Positions 5,604 to 6,114 of a DNA stretch of 6,114 bases are shown here, in pieces; position 1 is the first letter of the stretch; the number at the start of each line of letters is the position of its first letter. The stretch is from the NCBI GenBank assembly GCA_026387115.1, contig JAPLMI010000179.1:1-6114 (forward strand). Reading direction: 5' to 3'. This DNA comes from Candidatus Omnitrophota bacterium. Lineage in GTDB: Bacteria > Omnitrophota > Gorgyraeia > 2-01-FULL-45-10. The notes below the pieces were generated by a model, which worked only from the letters and a program-made list of their open reading frames with translations, was not told where the DNA came from and did not search any database. Position numbers and translations under genes: made by a program.

Positions 5604-6114
5604 ATGAGCGAGCAATCCTGTTCGGGTGCTGTTGCGAGCGAATGCCAAGAGGGGGAAACCTTTGGTTTCCCCCTATGGAAATTTTGCCGTCTATTTCGTA
5701 TCGGCAAAATTTGGCTCCGCACTCCAGAAACCAAACGCATTTACGCAAGCGCAAAGGTCACTTTCCCGATATATTTGCGCTTTCGAGGCCAAAGCCTACG
5801 GATAATCTTCGGAGAACCGCCTTATAACCTCAAAACCGAGGAGAGAATCACCGAAAATATGCTGAAAGAGGCTAAACCGATACTCCGCAAGCGTTCGCCT
5901 TTAGAAGAAGCTCTGAAATACGCGGAAGTTTATAACGAATTAACTGTTGTATCAAAGACCCAAGTAGCTATGCGTTTTGGCGTTTCCCGGGCTAGGGTAT
6001 GCCAAGTAATGAATCTCTTAGACTTAGATGATACCATCAAGAAATACCTTCTGTCGATACAAGATGCGAAAGAGCATAACTTCTTTACCGAAATGTTTAA
6101 AATACTCCCTTGCA
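5604..6114 (+). CDS. Helix-turn-helix protein, ParB/KorB-like (C-terminus cut by window edge)
   Basis: 170 codons are open from the ATG to the window end. Residues 25-70 are basic and strand-like (RIGKIWLRTPETK, VTFPIYLRFRGQSLRIIFG). Residues 86-113 form a charged helical linker (LKEAKPILRKRSPLEEALKY). Residues 116-139 make a clear helix-turn-helix, SKTQVAMRFGVSRARVCQVMN, followed by LLDLDDTIKKYLL. The SRARVxQVMNLLxL pattern is that of ParB/KorB-type DNA-binding domains and of small HTH proteins that often sit beside site-specific recombinases; the latter link is from memory and unproven here. No ParB nuclease motif (GxRR) is visible in this part. The strong ribosome site at 5589-5600 sets the start; the ATG at 5859 (residue 86, GAGGAGAG 13 bases upstream) is an alternative. 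The N-terminal coding part contains three perfect hairpins. No convincing promoter was found. Confidence 0.78.
   Translation, partial: MSEQSCSGAVASECQEGETFGFPLWKFCRLFRIGKIWLRTPETKRIYASAKVTFPIYLRFRGQSLRIIFGEPPYNLKTEERITENMLKEAKPILRKRSPLEEALKYAEVYNELTVVSKTQVAMRFGVSRARVCQVMNLLDLDDTIKKYLLSIQDAKEHNFFTEMFKILPC
5650..5674. repeat. Perfect 11-bp hairpin inside the 5604 gene
   Basis: AGGGGGAAACC (5650-5660) and GGTTTCCCCCT (5664-5674) are perfect inverted arms around TTT. The stem is GC-rich and would be stable in mRNA. It lies within codons 16-24. Confidence 0.85.
5679..5712. repeat. Second perfect 11-bp inverted repeat inside the 5604 gene
   Basis: AAATTTTGCCG (5679-5689) and CGGCAAAATTT (5702-5712) are perfect inverted arms around a 12-base loop. 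The motif AATTTTGCCG also occurs in direct orientation at 5459-5468 in the intergenic region, giving three copies in 253 bases. Confidence 0.85.
5747..5782. repeat. Perfect 9-bp inverted repeat inside the 5604 gene
   Basis: AAGCGCAAA (5747-5755) and TTTGCGCTT (5774-5782) are perfect inverted arms with an 18-base loop. This is the third consecutive hairpin in the 5' part of the gene. Confidence 0.7.

Noticed and set aside
5549..5827. 92-codon plus-strand frame near the HTH gene
   Set aside because: It is out of frame with the HTH-encoding frame, which has the better ribosome site and continues to the window end.
1..6114. CRISPR array, tRNA, rRNA or complete insertion sequence
   Set aside because: No regularly spaced direct repeats, no cloverleaf or rRNA-like segments, and no transposase motifs were seen on either strand.

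Overview
The window looks like chromosomal DNA from an uncultivated, probably Gram-negative bacterium. The secreted proteins carry ordinary N-terminal signal sequences, one of them lipoprotein-like, and the promoters fit the housekeeping sigma-70 pattern. A GTP-type PEP carboxykinase next to a zinc-dependent medium-chain dehydrogenase, together with several unrecognised small exported proteins, would fit a lineage such as Omnitrophota. That placement is a guess from general character and not from any marker gene.

Region 1-3630 (minus strand) appears to be one operon. From a near-consensus promoter at 3600-3628 it reads: a secreted Asp-box (BNR) beta-propeller protein of sialidase type, a short flavodoxin, a zinc-dependent alcohol/polyol/threonine-type dehydrogenase, and a GTP-dependent PEP carboxykinase that runs off the left edge. 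Two of the three junctions are ATGA stop/start overlaps and the third is a gap of 28 bases, so the genes are very likely co-transcribed and partly translationally coupled. The last three products are cytosolic enzymes of redox and central carbon metabolism. Their coupling to an exported carbohydrate-recognition or hydrolase-like protein is unusual and could mean a sugar-use unit, but no substrate can be read from the sequence.

Region 3700-5400 holds three small envelope-associated genes of unknown function. A secreted or anchored protein on the plus strand (3716-4306) ends in a good intrinsic terminator. It converges with a small lipoprotein-like gene (4363-4791, minus). A four-helix membrane protein (5007-5396, minus) follows. 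Between the last two lies a stretch that reads as a start-less 54-codon coding fragment on the plus strand.

Region 5400-6114 is more AT-rich upstream and unusually dense in inverted repeats, including a perfect 17-bp palindrome with a one-base centre. A plus-strand gene begins at 5604 behind a strong ribosome binding site and runs off the right edge. It encodes a protein with a ParB/KorB-like helix-turn-helix, and its first 180 bases contain three perfect 9-11 bp hairpins. This edge may be the start of a mobile or recombinase-associated element, but the decisive genes lie outside the window.
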